The notes beneath the pieces are model-generated. The model searched no databases. It saw only the letters and a program-made list of their open reading frames with translations, and was not told where the DNA came from. The translations under genes and the position numbers were made by a program. Below, piece after piece: positions 1-9,181 of a stretch of DNA of 64,000 bases (within the stretch, counting starts at the first letter, position 1; every line of letters begins with the position of its first letter). Source of the DNA: Pedobacter sp. ISL-64 (GTDB taxonomy: Bacteria; Bacteroidota; Bacteroidia; Sphingobacteriales; Sphingobacteriaceae); assembly GCF_018613605.1 (NCBI RefSeq), contig NZ_JAGGPU010000010.1:247946-311945 (forward strand). The letters are read 5' to 3'.

Positions 1-117
1 TATTTATGCAAATATAGGAAAATCAACTTTACACTCCCCATCAAAAAAATGCCATAAAATTTTGTGTGAAGCTGTAACAACTTTAACCCTTAGGCGTTTA
101 ATTATAAATAGTTACAA

Positions 118-1245
118 ATGGACAAACTGAACCGTTTCTTTTGGTTTTGCTCTGGCGCTCATATCCCGACACTGGAAAAGTATCCTTCAGAACAAAATAA
201 ATATACTGGCATTGGCGCCACCATCTTTTTTACAGGTTTATTTGCTGCCCTTTCTGGGGGCTATGCCATGTATTTTGTGTTTAAGGGGGATGATCTGGCG
301 ATAATTTTTGCCATTGTTTTCGGCTTTTTATGGGGGGCGGCCATCTTTAATATGGACCGCTATATCGTGTCGAGCATTAATAAAAGTGCAAGTACCAATA
401 AACAGTTGTTACAGGCTACACCGCGTATTCTGTTGGCCATTATGATTGGTATGGTAATTTCGAGACCAATAGAGCTTAAAATTTTTGATAAGGAAATTAA
501 AGAACGCCTAAAAGTAAGTTACTTAAACGGCCAGCGTTCTAAAATTGATACCCTGAACAAAGCCTTTGAGAAAAAATATCAGGTAGAATTTGACAGGTTA
601 AATCAACAGAAAGCTACCAGAGATTCACTTGAAAAAGGAATTAAAACGGATAGACAAAAACTTAATTTCGAGATTTTTGGAAACAAAACCACCGAGACAT
701 CAGGGGTAATGGGCTACGGACCGTATGCCAAACGGAAGGAAACTGAAATAGCACAACGCACGGCTGAATTAGATTCACTAAAAGCTGCTATCAATAAATC
801 GGAAGGTTTTGTAGATAAACGCAAAGAATTTGATGGGCTGTTTACCGAAAAGCTGTACACTAAAAAACAGTTAGACAGTTTATCGGATATTGCTGGTTTT
901 GCCGACCGCAACTGGGCATTAGGGCAACTTAAATTTAATGTTGATGGCACACGGGATAACAATACGGCAATTGCGGTTACTTTTATCGGGCTGTTATTTA
1001 TTTTCTTTGAATGTTTGCCTGTATTTGTAAAACTGATGAGTGCAAGGGGGCCTTATGATTATGCTATAGCGGATGGAGATGAGGTGTCGATTTATCATTC
1101 GAAAAGAGACAAGGATTTCCATTTTGAAGTAGCCGATAATATTCATGAAACGAGGGTCGATTCCGAATCATCTAAAAAGAAGGAAATTATAAAAGGAAAA
1201 GCTTACCGCGATCTCGAAAAACACGATTGGGATAGCGAGAGCTAA
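118..1245 (+). CDS. DUF4407 family membrane protein
   Basis: A 375-residue integral membrane protein that resembles the DUF4407 family; its biochemical role is unknown. Three hydrophobic segments lie near the N-terminus (about residues 33-55, 62-80 and 100-118), and one lies near 283-303. Between them is a long charged stretch (about 125-265) rich in Lys, Glu and Leu, likely a coiled coil outside the bilayer. The C-terminal 70 residues are hydrophilic. The motif NMDRYIV after the second segment is typical of the family. It stands alone: the next gene begins 198 bases downstream after a stretch with no recognisable feature. The ATG directly follows an AT-rich leader. Family assignment is fairly sure; function is not. 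Confidence 0.75.
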   Translation: MDKLNRFFWFCSGAHIPTLEKYPSEQNKYTGIGATIFFTGLFAALSGGYAMYFVFKGDDLAIIFAIVFGFLWGAAIFNMDRYIVSSINKSASTNKQLLQATPRILLAIMIGMVISRPIELKIFDKEIKERLKVSYLNGQRSKIDTLNKAFEKKYQVEFDRLNQQKATRDSLEKGIKTDRQKLNFEIFGNKTTETSGVMGYGPYAKRKETEIAQRTAELDSLKAAINKSEGFVDKRKEFDGLFTEKLYTKKQLDSLSDIAGFADRNWALGQLKFNVDGTRDNNTAIAVTFIGLLFIFFECLPVFVKLMSARGPYDYAIADGDEVSIYHSKRDKDFHFEVADNIHETRVDSESSKKKEIIKGKAYRDLEKHDWDSES

Positions 1246-1443
1246 GGGGAAATGTAAGAAGGTAATTGAGAGCGGATGGTTCGTAGGCCGTGGCTTAACT
1301 CCGAAAATATTAAACCAAAAAAAATCAACTGTGAACATTAGGCTATCAGTTATTGACTATCAGACCATCAACTATTATCCATCGTACATTTTACCTCAAA
1401 CATCTTCCATTTTTATTAAATTGCCCTTGTAATCCCGATTCTT

Positions 1444-3276
1444 ATGAAGAAATTTTTAGGTGCTGCGGTATTTGGTCTACTATCGTTTCAGGCTTTTGCC
1501 CAAAATGAGATCAGTTATACGGTTTCCTTTCCAAATGTTATCCATCATGAAGCTGAAATCAGCATGGTTGTCCCAAATGTTCCTGCGGGTACGCTAAAGG
1601 TCAGAATGAGCAGGTCATCTCCGGGCCGTTACGCTACACATGAGTTTGGAAAAAATGTATATCACCTGAAAGCTTTCGATGCATCAGGGAAACAGCTGAT
1701 CATTAAACAAACAGCAGGCGATGTTTATGAAATTCCCAATCATGGTTCCAGCGTAAAAGTAAACTATACACTTTTTGGAAACTGGATTGACGGAACCTAT
1801 GCAGGTTTCGACGAAACCCATGCACACATGAATATACCGGCAACTTTTGCTTTTCCGTTAGGCATGGATAACAGGCCGCGACTGGTAAAATTCAATTATG
1901 CCGAAAAACAGGACTGGAAAGTAGCTACACAGCTTAAGCCAATGGCCAATGGGACTTATTTCGCGCCAAATCTTCAATATTTTATGGATAGTCCTACCGA
2001 AATTGCCAATTATAAAACGGCAAGCTGGCAGGTTAAAAATACCGATGGTAAAGTTCAGACCATCCATTTAATTACGCATTCTAACGACGACCAGAAAACC
2101 GTTGATAATTATGCTGAGATGCTTAAAAAAATGGTCGATGAACATTTTGCCGTTTGGGGCGAATTTCCCACATACGATTACGGTAATTATTACTTTCTGG
2201 ATGATGTATATCCGGAGAATGCAGGCGATGGAATGGAGCATAGAAACTCCACTTCGATTGTGCAGCGCACACCAAAAATTGCGGGTTATGAATCGAACCT
2301 CCTGGGTACTTTTTCGCACGAATATTTTCACAGCTGGAATGTAGAGCGTTTAAGGCCAAAAACTTTAGAGCCCTTCAATTTTGAGCATGCCAATATGAGT
2401 GATGAACTTTGGCTGGCTGAAGGCTTTACCCAATATTATGGCAATCTGCTGTTAACCAGGGCGGGTTTAAAAACTACCGACATTGCCATACAAACTTTTA
2501 ACGGCCTGGTAAGTGCTGTTTTACTGTCTCCCGGAGCAAAAAACTTTTCGCCAATTGAGGCCAGTAGGTATGCGGTGTTTGCCGATGCTGGTGTGGCTAT
2601 CGATCAGACCAATAAAGGCAACATATTCACTTCGTATTACACCTATGGTGCTGCAACTGCCCTGGCTTTAGATCTTCGCTTAAGAACCGAATTTAAACTC
2701 AGCCTTGATGATTATATGCGTGCGCTTTGGAAAGCCTACGGCAAGCCAGAAATTGCGTACACCGTACCTGATTTAGAGAAAACCCTAGCAGCGCTGACTA
2801 AAGATCCTGCTTTCGCTGCCGGTTTCTTTAAAAATTATATTTACGGCACCGAAAAGAACGATTATGCCAAGCTGCTTTTAAATGCAGGTCTTGTTTTGCG
2901 CAAAGCAAATCCTGGTAAAGCTTTTGCTGGCTTTGGCAAGATTAATAACCTGGATGGGAAATTGATATTAGGACAGACGCTGATGGGTACGCCTGCATAT
3001 GAGGCAGGTTTAGATGTTGATAATGTATTGTTAGCCATCGCTGACGTGACAGTAAAAGATGTAGCTGCGGTTACGGCCATTAGTGATACCCATAAACCCG
3101 GCGATGTGCTGAAGGTTACTTATCTTTACCGTGGAGCGCAAAAAACGGCACAATTAACCTTAATAGAAGATCCGGCTTTAGAGCTTGTTCCGATTGAAAA
3201 AACAGGAGGAGATTTAACACCGGCCATGCAAACTTTTAGAGATAAATGGTTAACATCGCAGGTAAAATCTAAATAG
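1444..3276 (+). CDS. M61 family peptidase with PDZ domain
   Basis: A 610-residue secreted zinc metallopeptidase of family M61 (glycyl aminopeptidase type). A Sec signal peptide ends near residue 19 (QAFAQ). The N-terminal beta domain covers about 20-190. The catalytic gluzincin domain carries HEYFH at residues 292-296 and the third zinc ligand Glu326 in the motif WLAEGF. A PDZ-like domain occupies about 490-575, as is usual in M61. Full length for the family. It is followed after 19 bases by an M28 peptidase, so the two probably form an operon for periplasmic or surface peptide breakdown. Substrate is not deducible from sequence. Confidence 0.9.
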   Translation: MKKFLGAAVFGLLSFQAFAQNEISYTVSFPNVIHHEAEISMVVPNVPAGTLKVRMSRSSPGRYATHEFGKNVYHLKAFDASGKQLIIKQTAGDVYEIPNHGSSVKVNYTLFGNWIDGTYAGFDETHAHMNIPATFAFPLGMDNRPRLVKFNYAEKQDWKVATQLKPMANGTYFAPNLQYFMDSPTEIANYKTASWQVKNTDGKVQTIHLITHSNDDQKTVDNYAEMLKKMVDEHFAVWGEFPTYDYGNYYFLDDVYPENAGDGMEHRNSTSIVQRTPKIAGYESNLLGTFSHEYFHSWNVERLRPKTLEPFNFEHANMSDELWLAEGFTQYYGNLLLTRAGLKTTDIAIQTFNGLVSAVLLSPGAKNFSPIEASRYAVFADAGVAIDQTNKGNIFTSYYTYGAATALALDLRLRTEFKLSLDDYMRALWKAYGKPEIAYTVPDLEKTLAALTKDPAFAAGFFKNYIYGTEKNDYAKLLLNAGLVLRKANPGKAFAGFGKINNLDGKLILGQTLMGTPAYEAGLDVDNVLLAIADVTVKDVAAVTAISDTHKPGDVLKVTYLYRGAQKTAQLTLIEDPALELVPIEKTGGDLTPAMQTFRDKWLTSQVKSK

Positions 3277-3295
3277 CAAAACTAATACTTATTAT

Positions 3296-4603
3296 ATGAA
3301 GAAAATATGCTTTTTTACGCTTGTCGGGATGGCAAGTTTGCAGCTTAAGGCGCAGAACATAGATAAAATCATTACCCGCGAATACACCGATCACCTGATT
3401 AAAACCTTAAGTGCTGATGATATGCAGGGGCGTGCAACCTTTACGCCAGGCATTGATAAAGCAGCTACTTTTATCGAATCTGAATTTAAAAAGATCGGCT
3501 TACAGCCATTAGCTGGGGAGAAAACTTTCCGCCAAACCTTTAACAAATACCAGGTTACCAACCAAGGTACAAGTGTTAAAATAGATGGACAGGAAGTTGC
3601 CGCAGAAAATTTAATTGTTTCAGGCGTAACTTCTGAGCGTGTTACACTAGATAAATCGAACACCACTGTTGTTAAATTAGATCCCGAAAAAGCATTTGTA
3701 CCTCAGCTAAGGGCAATGATGGGGGCCGGAAAAAACCAGATTGTTTTGGTTGACAGTAAATTTACCGATCTGTTTAACCGTTATAGAAGTTACTTCGGTA
3801 AACCGGCAACTGTTGATGAGAAAGATGTTAAAGCAACTACAAGCGCTGTGCAGGTTTTTGTTTTAGGGAAAGATGCCGCAACAGATTTTTCGGCAACATT
3901 TAAAAGTAAGGTAGATAAAATGCCTTTATTTAATGTTGCAGGGGTAATTCCAGGTAAATCAAAAGCAAAAGAAATTGTGGTTTTCTCAGGTCATTATGAT
4001 CATTTAGGCTTTTTAAAAAGTGTTGATGGTGATAGTATTGCCAATGGCGCAGATGATGATGCTTCAGGTACGACGGCTATGATTGCCCTTGCCAAGTATT
4101 ACAAAGCACAGAAAAACAATGAGCGTACTTTAATCTTTGTTGCCTTTACCGCTGAAGAAATCGGTGGTTTCGGCGCAAAATATTTCTCTGAAAAACTAAA
4201 TCCTGAAGATGTTGTGGCCATGTTCAATATTGAGATGATCGGCAAAGATTCGAAATTTGGCAAGAATACCGCATTTATTACCGGTTATGAAAGATCAGAT
4301 TTTGGGAAGATTTTACAGAAAAATTTAGCCGGAACTGAATTTACTTTCCATCCAGATCCCTATCCAGATCAAAACTTATTCTATAGAAGTGATAACGCAA
4401 CTTTAGCTGCTTTAGGCGTTCCGGCACACACCATTAGTACCGATAAAATTGATATCGATAAACTTTACCACAGTGTGAAAGACGAATATAGTTCTTTAGA
4501 TGTAGAAAATATCCTTTCTACCATCAAAGCGATCGCAAAGAGCGCAATTACCATTGTAAACGGAACAGATACACCAACGAGGATTCCGAAGTTGAAGCAA
4601 TAG
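3296..4603 (+). CDS. M28 family metallopeptidase
   Basis: A 435-residue exported M28 aminopeptidase-type protein. A signal peptide of about 19 residues ends LKAQN. The co-catalytic zinc site is visible: His in SGHYDHLG (about residue 233), Asp in NGADDDASGT, the Glu pair in FTAEEIGG (general base and ligand), an Asp/Glu region after MFNIEMIG, and the late His in HTISTD. An insertion between about 95 and 215 resembles a protease-associated-like spacer domain. It sits 19 bases behind the M61 peptidase gene and is followed by a hairpin repeat and a strong bidirectional terminator. Aminopeptidase activity is likely from family knowledge; specificity is unknown. Confidence 0.88.
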   Translation: MKKICFFTLVGMASLQLKAQNIDKIITREYTDHLIKTLSADDMQGRATFTPGIDKAATFIESEFKKIGLQPLAGEKTFRQTFNKYQVTNQGTSVKIDGQEVAAENLIVSGVTSERVTLDKSNTTVVKLDPEKAFVPQLRAMMGAGKNQIVLVDSKFTDLFNRYRSYFGKPATVDEKDVKATTSAVQVFVLGKDAATDFSATFKSKVDKMPLFNVAGVIPGKSKAKEIVVFSGHYDHLGFLKSVDGDSIANGADDDASGTTAMIALAKYYKAQKNNERTLIFVAFTAEEIGGFGAKYFSEKLNPEDVVAMFNIEMIGKDSKFGKNTAFITGYERSDFGKILQKNLAGTEFTFHPDPYPDQNLFYRSDNATLAALGVPAHTISTDKIDIDKLYHSVKDEYSSLDVENILSTIKAIAKSAITIVNGTDTPTRIPKLKQ

Positions 4604-4624
4604 AAGGGATAGTTATAAAACGGT

Positions 4625-4694
4625 CGTCATTCCCGCGCAGGCGGGAATCGTAATGCAGTAGGCTTTAAGATTCCCAATCAAGTTGGGAATGACG
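4625..4694. repeat. Intergenic double-hairpin repeat, CGTCAT/ATGACG ends (R1)
   Basis: Two adjacent hairpins, ATTCCCGC/GCGGGAAT and ATTCCCAA/TTGGGAAT, lie between termini CGTCAT and ATGACG. A near-identical copy lies at 45883-45958. It sits between the convergent M28 and carB genes. The element resembles widely dispersed short palindromic repeats; mobility is inferred only from its recurrence. Confidence 0.75.
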
Positions 4695-4713
4695 AGCCGC
4701 CCAATACAACTAT

Positions 4714-4757
4714 AACAAAAAATGGCCAGTGATTTTTTCACTGGCCATTTTTTGTTG
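4714..4757. terminator. Bidirectional intrinsic terminator between M28 peptidase and carB
   Basis: A long perfect inverted repeat: an arm ending in ATGGCCAGTGA, a six-T loop, then TCACTGGCCAT. It is flanked by A-runs on the left and T-runs on the right, so it can end transcription from both convergent genes. Confidence 0.85.
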
Positions 4758-4809
4758 TAAAACTTACGAAGTTCTCCTAAGCTGAGCCTTTCGAAACTTC
4801 GTAAGCAGA

Positions 4810-7647
4810 TTACTTACTCAAATACATTGATTTGTCTTTGTAAAGCTTGCGGAAGTAAGGATCTTCTAAATCTTTGATGAAACGGATCGCCTCACCGGTA
4901 GATTTCATTTCAGGACCTAATTCTTTCGCAACCTCTGGGAATTTCTCATAAGAGAAAACCGGTTCTTTAATGGCATAACCTTTAAGTTTACGAACGATCG
5001 TAAAATCCTTCAGTTTTGCTACGCCTAACATAATTTTAGCCGCAATGTTGATATATGGAACATCATAAGCTTTTGCGATGAAAGGAACCGTACGTGATGC
5101 CCTAGGGTTTGCTTCGATTACATATACTTTCTCATCCTTAATGGCAAACTGGATGTTTAATAATCCGATTACATTTAAGGCTTTTGCAATCTTGATGGAG
5201 TATTCTTCCATTGCTTTAGTTACCTTTTCTGGTAAGCTAAAGGTTGGCAATACAGCGAACGAATCTCCTGAGTGGATACCTGCAGGCTCGATGTGCTCCA
5301 TCATACCCACAATGTGTACATCCTCACCGTCAGAAATCGAATCAGATTCAGCTTCTTCTGCCCTATCTAAAAAATGATCGATCAATACGCGGTTGCCCGG
5401 TAAATCGCCCAATAATTTTACTACTGCTTTTTCAAGGTCTTCATCATTGATTACGATGCTCATACCCTGCCCGCCCAATACATAACTCGGACGAACCAAT
5501 ACCGGATAACCCACTTCGTTTGCTACAACGATTGCTTCTTCAGCATTCTCTGCAACACCGTAACGAGGATAAGGAATATCCAATTCTTTCAATAAGTCAG
5601 AGAAACGACCACGGTCTTCAGCGATATCCATATTCTCGAAAGATGTTCCGATAATTTTGATGCCTCTTTCTGTTAATTTTTCAGCCATTTTTAAAGCGGT
5701 TTGACCACCTAACTGAACAATAACACCCATTGGCTTTTCAAGTTCTATAATTTCGCGAACATGCTCCCAGAATACTGGCTCGAAGTAAAGTTTATCAGCC
5801 ATGTTAAAATCTGTAGAAACCGTTTCAGGGTTACAGTTAATCATGATGGCTTCGATACCCGATTCTTTTGCCGCTAATAAGCCGTGCACACAAGAGTAAT
5901 CGAACTCGATACCCTGACCGATACGGTTAGGACCTGAACCCAACACGATCACTTTTTTCTTATCAGAAGGAATTGATTCATTTTCTTCTTCGAAAGTCGA
6001 GTAGTAGTATGGTGTTTTGGCCGGGAATTCCGCAGCACAGGTATCAACCATTTTATACACTCTGTTAATTCCTAAAGCTTTACGGCGATCGTAAACCTCA
6101 TCTTCGGTAACGTTTCCTAGCAACCAGGCAATCTGAATATCAGAGAAGCCTTTTTGTTTAAGGGTCATGAAGAAATCCTGAGGAATATTATTTAAAGAGT
6201 ATCTTTTTAATTCAGTTTCTAAGAGAACTAAATCCTGAATTTGATTTAAGAACCATTTGTCAATTTTGGTAACCTTACGGATCGATTCCAAAGGCACACC
6301 CATCGTCATGGCATCTTTTATTAAGAACAAACGGTTCCATGAAGCATGCTCCAAACCGTCCATAATCTCTTCAATATTGCGCACCTGTCTGCCATCTGCA
6401 CCTAAACCAGCGCGGTTGATCTCTAAACTCTGACAAGCTTTTTGTAGTGCTTCGATAAAAGTACGGCCAATTGCCATTACCTCACCAACAGATTTCATCT
6501 GTAAACCAAGCTCTTTGTTAGCGCCTTTAAATTTATCGAAGTTCCAGCGAGGTATCTTAACGATTACGTAATCTAAAGTAGGTTCGAAATATGCTGAAGT
6601 GGTTTTGGTAATCTGGTTTTCAATTTCATCCAGGTTGTAACCGATTGCCAGTTTTGCTGCAATTTTTGCAATTGGATAACCAGTTGCTTTACTTGCCAAA
6701 GCTGATGAACGTGATACACGTGGGTTAATTTCGATGGCGATAATTTCATCGTTCGCCGGGTTAACCGAAAACTGAACGTTACAGCCGCCGGCGAAGTTGC
6801 CGATTGCACGCATCATTTTGATCGCCTGGTTACGCATATCCTGGTAACAACGATCTGATAAGGTCATTGCCGGAGCAACAGTGATCGAATCTCCTGTGTG
6901 GATACCCATCGGATCGAAATTTTCGATCGAACAGATAATGATTACGTTATCGTTGCTGTCTCTTAACAACTCTAACTCATATTCTTTCCAGCCTAAAACA
7001 GCTTTCTCTACTAATACTTCATGTGTTGGCGAAGCCTCTAAACCACGTTTTAAAGCGGCATCGAACTCTTCTTTTTTGTGTACGAAACCACCACCAGAAC
7101 CACCTAAAGTATATGAAGGGCGGATTACCAATGGATAACCGATTTCTTGTGCAGCTTCTTTACCCTCTAAAAATGAGTTGGCAATTTTCGATTCTGCAAC
7201 ACCAACACCGATATCAACCATTAACTGGCGGAAAGCTTCACGGTTTTCGGTTTTTTCGATTGCCGCTACGTCTACACCAACTACTTTTACACCGTATTTT
7301 TCCCAAACACCACGTTCTTCAGCTTCTTTACATAGGTTTAGTGCTGTTTGGCCTCCCATTGTAGGAAGTACCGCATCAATTCTAGGTAAATCTGCAGAGT
7401 CGATATGCTCTTGTAAAATAACCTCTATTGAATCAACAGTTAAGGGGCGCAGGTAAACATGGTCGCCGATAACCTTATCCGTCATAATAGTAGCCGGATT
7501 AGAGTTGATAATGGAAACGGTAATCCCTTCTTCTTTTAAAGAAAGAGCCGCTTGCGAACCCGAGTAATCAAATTCACAGGCTTGGCCAATAATAATTGGT
7601 CCAGATCCGATAATCAGTACTGAGCGTATGGAAGTGTCTTTAGGCAT
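4810..7647 (-). CDS. carB: Carbamoyl-phosphate synthase large subunit, lacking the C-terminal allosteric domain
   Basis: Makes carbamoyl phosphate from ammonia delivered by the small subunit, bicarbonate and two ATP, for pyrimidine and arginine synthesis. The protein has 945 residues: a first ATP-grasp half (starts with the VLIIGSGPIIIGQACEFDYSG nucleotide region), a helical oligomerisation region around 400-550, then a second ATP-grasp half (VIVLGSGPNRIGQGIEFDY). It ends shortly after EMKSTGEAIRFIKDLEDPYF. The E. coli enzyme is about 1073 residues and continues here into an MGS-like allosteric domain that binds UMP and ornithine; that domain is absent, and no remnant follows before the terminator. 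Short CarB proteins are, to my knowledge, usual in Bacteroidota, so this is a lineage trait rather than a broken gene. carA is not in the window. Confidence 0.95.
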   Translation of the reverse strand: MPKDTSIRSVLIIGSGPIIIGQACEFDYSGSQAALSLKEEGITVSIINSNPATIMTDKVIGDHVYLRPLTVDSIEVILQEHIDSADLPRIDAVLPTMGGQTALNLCKEAEERGVWEKYGVKVVGVDVAAIEKTENREAFRQLMVDIGVGVAESKIANSFLEGKEAAQEIGYPLVIRPSYTLGGSGGGFVHKKEEFDAALKRGLEASPTHEVLVEKAVLGWKEYELELLRDSNDNVIIICSIENFDPMGIHTGDSITVAPAMTLSDRCYQDMRNQAIKMMRAIGNFAGGCNVQFSVNPANDEIIAIEINPRVSRSSALASKATGYPIAKIAAKLAIGYNLDEIENQITKTTSAYFEPTLDYVIVKIPRWNFDKFKGANKELGLQMKSVGEVMAIGRTFIEALQKACQSLEINRAGLGADGRQVRNIEEIMDGLEHASWNRLFLIKDAMTMGVPLESIRKVTKIDKWFLNQIQDLVLLETELKRYSLNNIPQDFFMTLKQKGFSDIQIAWLLGNVTEDEVYDRRKALGINRVYKMVDTCAAEFPAKTPYYYSTFEEENESIPSDKKKVIVLGSGPNRIGQGIEFDYSCVHGLLAAKESGIEAIMINCNPETVSTDFNMADKLYFEPVFWEHVREIIELEKPMGVIVQLGGQTALKMAEKLTERGIKIIGTSFENMDIAEDRGRFSDLLKELDIPYPRYGVAENAEEAIVVANEVGYPVLVRPSYVLGGQGMSIVINDEDLEKAVVKLLGDLPGNRVLIDHFLDRAEEAESDSISDGEDVHIVGMMEHIEPAGIHSGDSFAVLPTFSLPEKVTKAMEEYSIKIAKALNVIGLLNIQFAIKDEKVYVIEANPRASRTVPFIAKAYDVPYINIAAKIMLGVAKLKDFTIVRKLKGYAIKEPVFSYEKFPEVAKELGPEMKSTGEAIRFIKDLEDPYFRKLYKDKSMYLSK

Positions 7648-7760
7648 GATAAAGCTTAAACAATAATTAAAATTCTAAAGTGTTGGTTCTTTTTGGAACC
7701 TTGAAAGCAACGAGATTTTGTGCTTGTAAGAAGAAAAATCCCAACTGTTCTGTCGGGATG

Positions 7761-7768
7761 CAAAGATA
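7761..7768 (-). promoter_or_regulatory. Candidate -7 element for carB
   Basis: Read on the minus strand this is TATCTTTG, matching the Bacteroidota -7 consensus TAnnTTTG. It would start transcription near 7755 and leave a leader of about 105 bases. No good -33 TTTG is seen. The leader contains a small hairpin near 7685-7700. Confidence 0.45.
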
Positions 7769-7804
7769 CATCTTTAGAGGGATTTTAAGCTGATTTTTTT
7801 AAAA

Positions 7805-7836
7805 TAAAAAAGAGCACTATTTAAGCACTCTTTTTA
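7805..7836 (-). terminator. Weak terminator-like hairpin after the small secreted protein gene
   Basis: Arms AAAAAGAG and CTCTTTTT pair around a 13-base loop just downstream of the gene ending at 7859, with T-rich sequence on the minus strand. The stem is mostly A-T, so this is a tentative call. Confidence 0.4.
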
Positions 7837-7858
7837 GATTTTTCTTTTGAGAAATGAA

Positions 7859-8176
7859 CTACTGTTGTAATTTAATTTCGCCTAAATCTGTTGTGGCGCT
7901 ATCTTTTACGGCAACCTTTTCTATTACAGCATCTTTATATGGCGCATTGGCTTTTACCACTACGGTATAAACGCCTTCTTTAAGGTTGGTAAAAGTGAAA
8001 ACACCCTGACTGATCTGCGCTTTCAACGTGTCTGTTGCAGCTACAAGTGAAACAGCAGAAGCGGCATCTGCCGGACTGATTTTTCCGATTATTCCACCTA
8101 ATTTAATATTGGTAAAGGCAATTGCGCCTAAAGCAAATACAATTAGAAGAGATAATACAACACATAACTTTTTCAT
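7859..8176 (-). CDS. Small exported protein with carboxypeptidase-regulatory-like (beta-sandwich) fold
   Basis: A 105-residue protein. An N-terminal hydrophobic segment (about residues 4-22) acts as signal peptide or membrane anchor. The rest resembles a single transthyretin/carboxypeptidase-regulatory-like beta-sandwich: a strand with GGIIGKISPADAAS, then the FTFTNLKEGVYTVVVKA pattern typical of these domains. No catalytic residues are visible. It stands alone with its own weak hairpin terminator. Such single-domain proteins are common in Bacteroidota and have no assigned role; a structural or binding function at the envelope is inference. Confidence 0.65.
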   Translation of the reverse strand: MKKLCVVLSLLIVFALGAIAFTNIKLGGIIGKISPADAASAVSLVAATDTLKAQISQGVFTFTNLKEGVYTVVVKANAPYKDAVIEKVAVKDSATTDLGEIKLQQ

Positions 8177-8440
8177 GATATAACGATTTAGTTGTTGATG
8201 TCTTAAATAAATAACGGCATTTAGTACAAATAGTTTTAAATAATGAACACTATTTTTTTGATTGTACTATAAATTATACACGGATGTAAAATACAAATGT
8301 ACAATTTTATTGTAAATGTTAATTAGTGTTAAAAGAATTTCGTAAAAGTGGCCCTGGGAGTCAGAATTAAGTCACGAAGTTGTGATATTAGAAATATTGG
8401 CAATAATGTTGTAATAAGCAGAACATATATGCGTTTTGTA

Positions 8441-8567
8441 TATACTTTAGACAATGATCTAAAGCTTCCTCCGCGGATTAGTTACCCGCCATGAGGATTT
8501 CTTCATAAATAGTTTGTTTGGTTTATTATCCGGTTTGAGGAGCCCTCCTCAACCGGATTTTTTCTTT
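8441..8567 (+). ncRNA. Candidate small RNA with intrinsic terminator
   Basis: The gene-free stretch 8177-8611 holds a perfect 7-bp hairpin (CTTTAGA/TCTAAAG at 8445-8451 and 8458-8464). About 65 bases later comes a strong hairpin (TCCGGTTTGAGG/CCTCAACCGGA, one bulged T) followed by TTTTTTCTTTT. No reading frame precedes the terminator on this strand, so it may end a short untranslated RNA. It could instead be a leftover terminator. No RNA family is recognised. The rest of the stretch (8177-8440) shows nothing identifiable. Confidence 0.35.
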
Positions 8568-8582
8568 TAAGGCTTTTTCCAT

Positions 8583-8590
8583 TACATTTG
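8583..8590 (+). promoter_or_regulatory. Candidate -7 element for the NadR-type kinase
   Basis: TACATTTG matches TAnnTTTG exactly and predicts a transcription start near 8596, just before the GTG at 8612. It overlaps the upstream TTG at 8588, which argues that the TTG is not the start codon. Confidence 0.5.
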
Positions 8591-8611
8591 ACCGTATTCA
8601 GAAAACATATC

Positions 8612-9142
8612 GTGAATAAAAACATTAAAAAGATCGCTATTGTTGGCCCGGAAAGTACGGGAAAATCTACTATATCTCAATTGCTGGCAAAATATTATAA
8701 AGTTTCGTGGGTGCCAGAATATGCCCGCTATTACTGCGAAAACCTTGTTGCCGATTATACCCTGCAAGATGAAGTGAACATGTATTACGGGCAAGTAGCT
8801 TTGGAGGACGCTATTTTAGTAACTACCGAAAGCGATTTTATTATTTGTGATACGACTTTCATTACGGTAAAGATCTGGAGCGATGAAGTGTTAGGCGAAA
8901 CACCACAGGTAGTGCTGGATGCACTGCCTAAGAGACCGTACGACCTGTATCTGTTAATGGACATCGATTTGCCCTGGCAAGATGATCCGCTGCGCGATTT
9001 CCCCGATAAGCGCGAATATTTTATGCAGGTTTGGCATAAGGAACTGAAAGCACTAAATGCGAATTATAAGGTAATCGGTGGATTGGATGATGAAAGGTTC
9101 GAAAATGCAATTAAGGCAGTAAACGATTTTCTTGGTGTATAA
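8612..9142 (+). CDS. NadR-type ribosylnicotinamide kinase-like P-loop protein
   Basis: A 176-residue ATP-binding protein that resembles the kinase half of NadR, which phosphorylates nicotinamide riboside for NAD salvage. The Walker A motif GPESTGKST is near the N-terminus; it is followed by PEYARYY, a signature of the NadR kinase group, and by DTTFITVKIW and LLMDIDLPWQDDPLRDFP, both usual in the family. The adenylyltransferase and regulator domains of full NadR are absent, which is common in Bacteroidota. I chose the GTG at 8612 because the upstream TTG lies inside a consensus promoter element. No PnuC-type transporter is adjacent. The substrate could be another nucleoside. Confidence 0.75.
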   Translation: MNKNIKKIAIVGPESTGKSTISQLLAKYYKVSWVPEYARYYCENLVADYTLQDEVNMYYGQVALEDAILVTTESDFIICDTTFITVKIWSDEVLGETPQVVLDALPKRPYDLYLLMDIDLPWQDDPLRDFPDKREYFMQVWHKELKALNANYKVIGGLDDERFENAIKAVNDFLGV

Positions 9143-9181
9143 GAAAATAGATGTTTCTTGACTAAATTCATGACTTTGTTT

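Noticed and set aside
8588..8611. TTG at 8588 as the start of the NadR-type kinase
   Set aside because: It lies within an exact TAnnTTTG promoter element, so it would be upstream of the transcript start.
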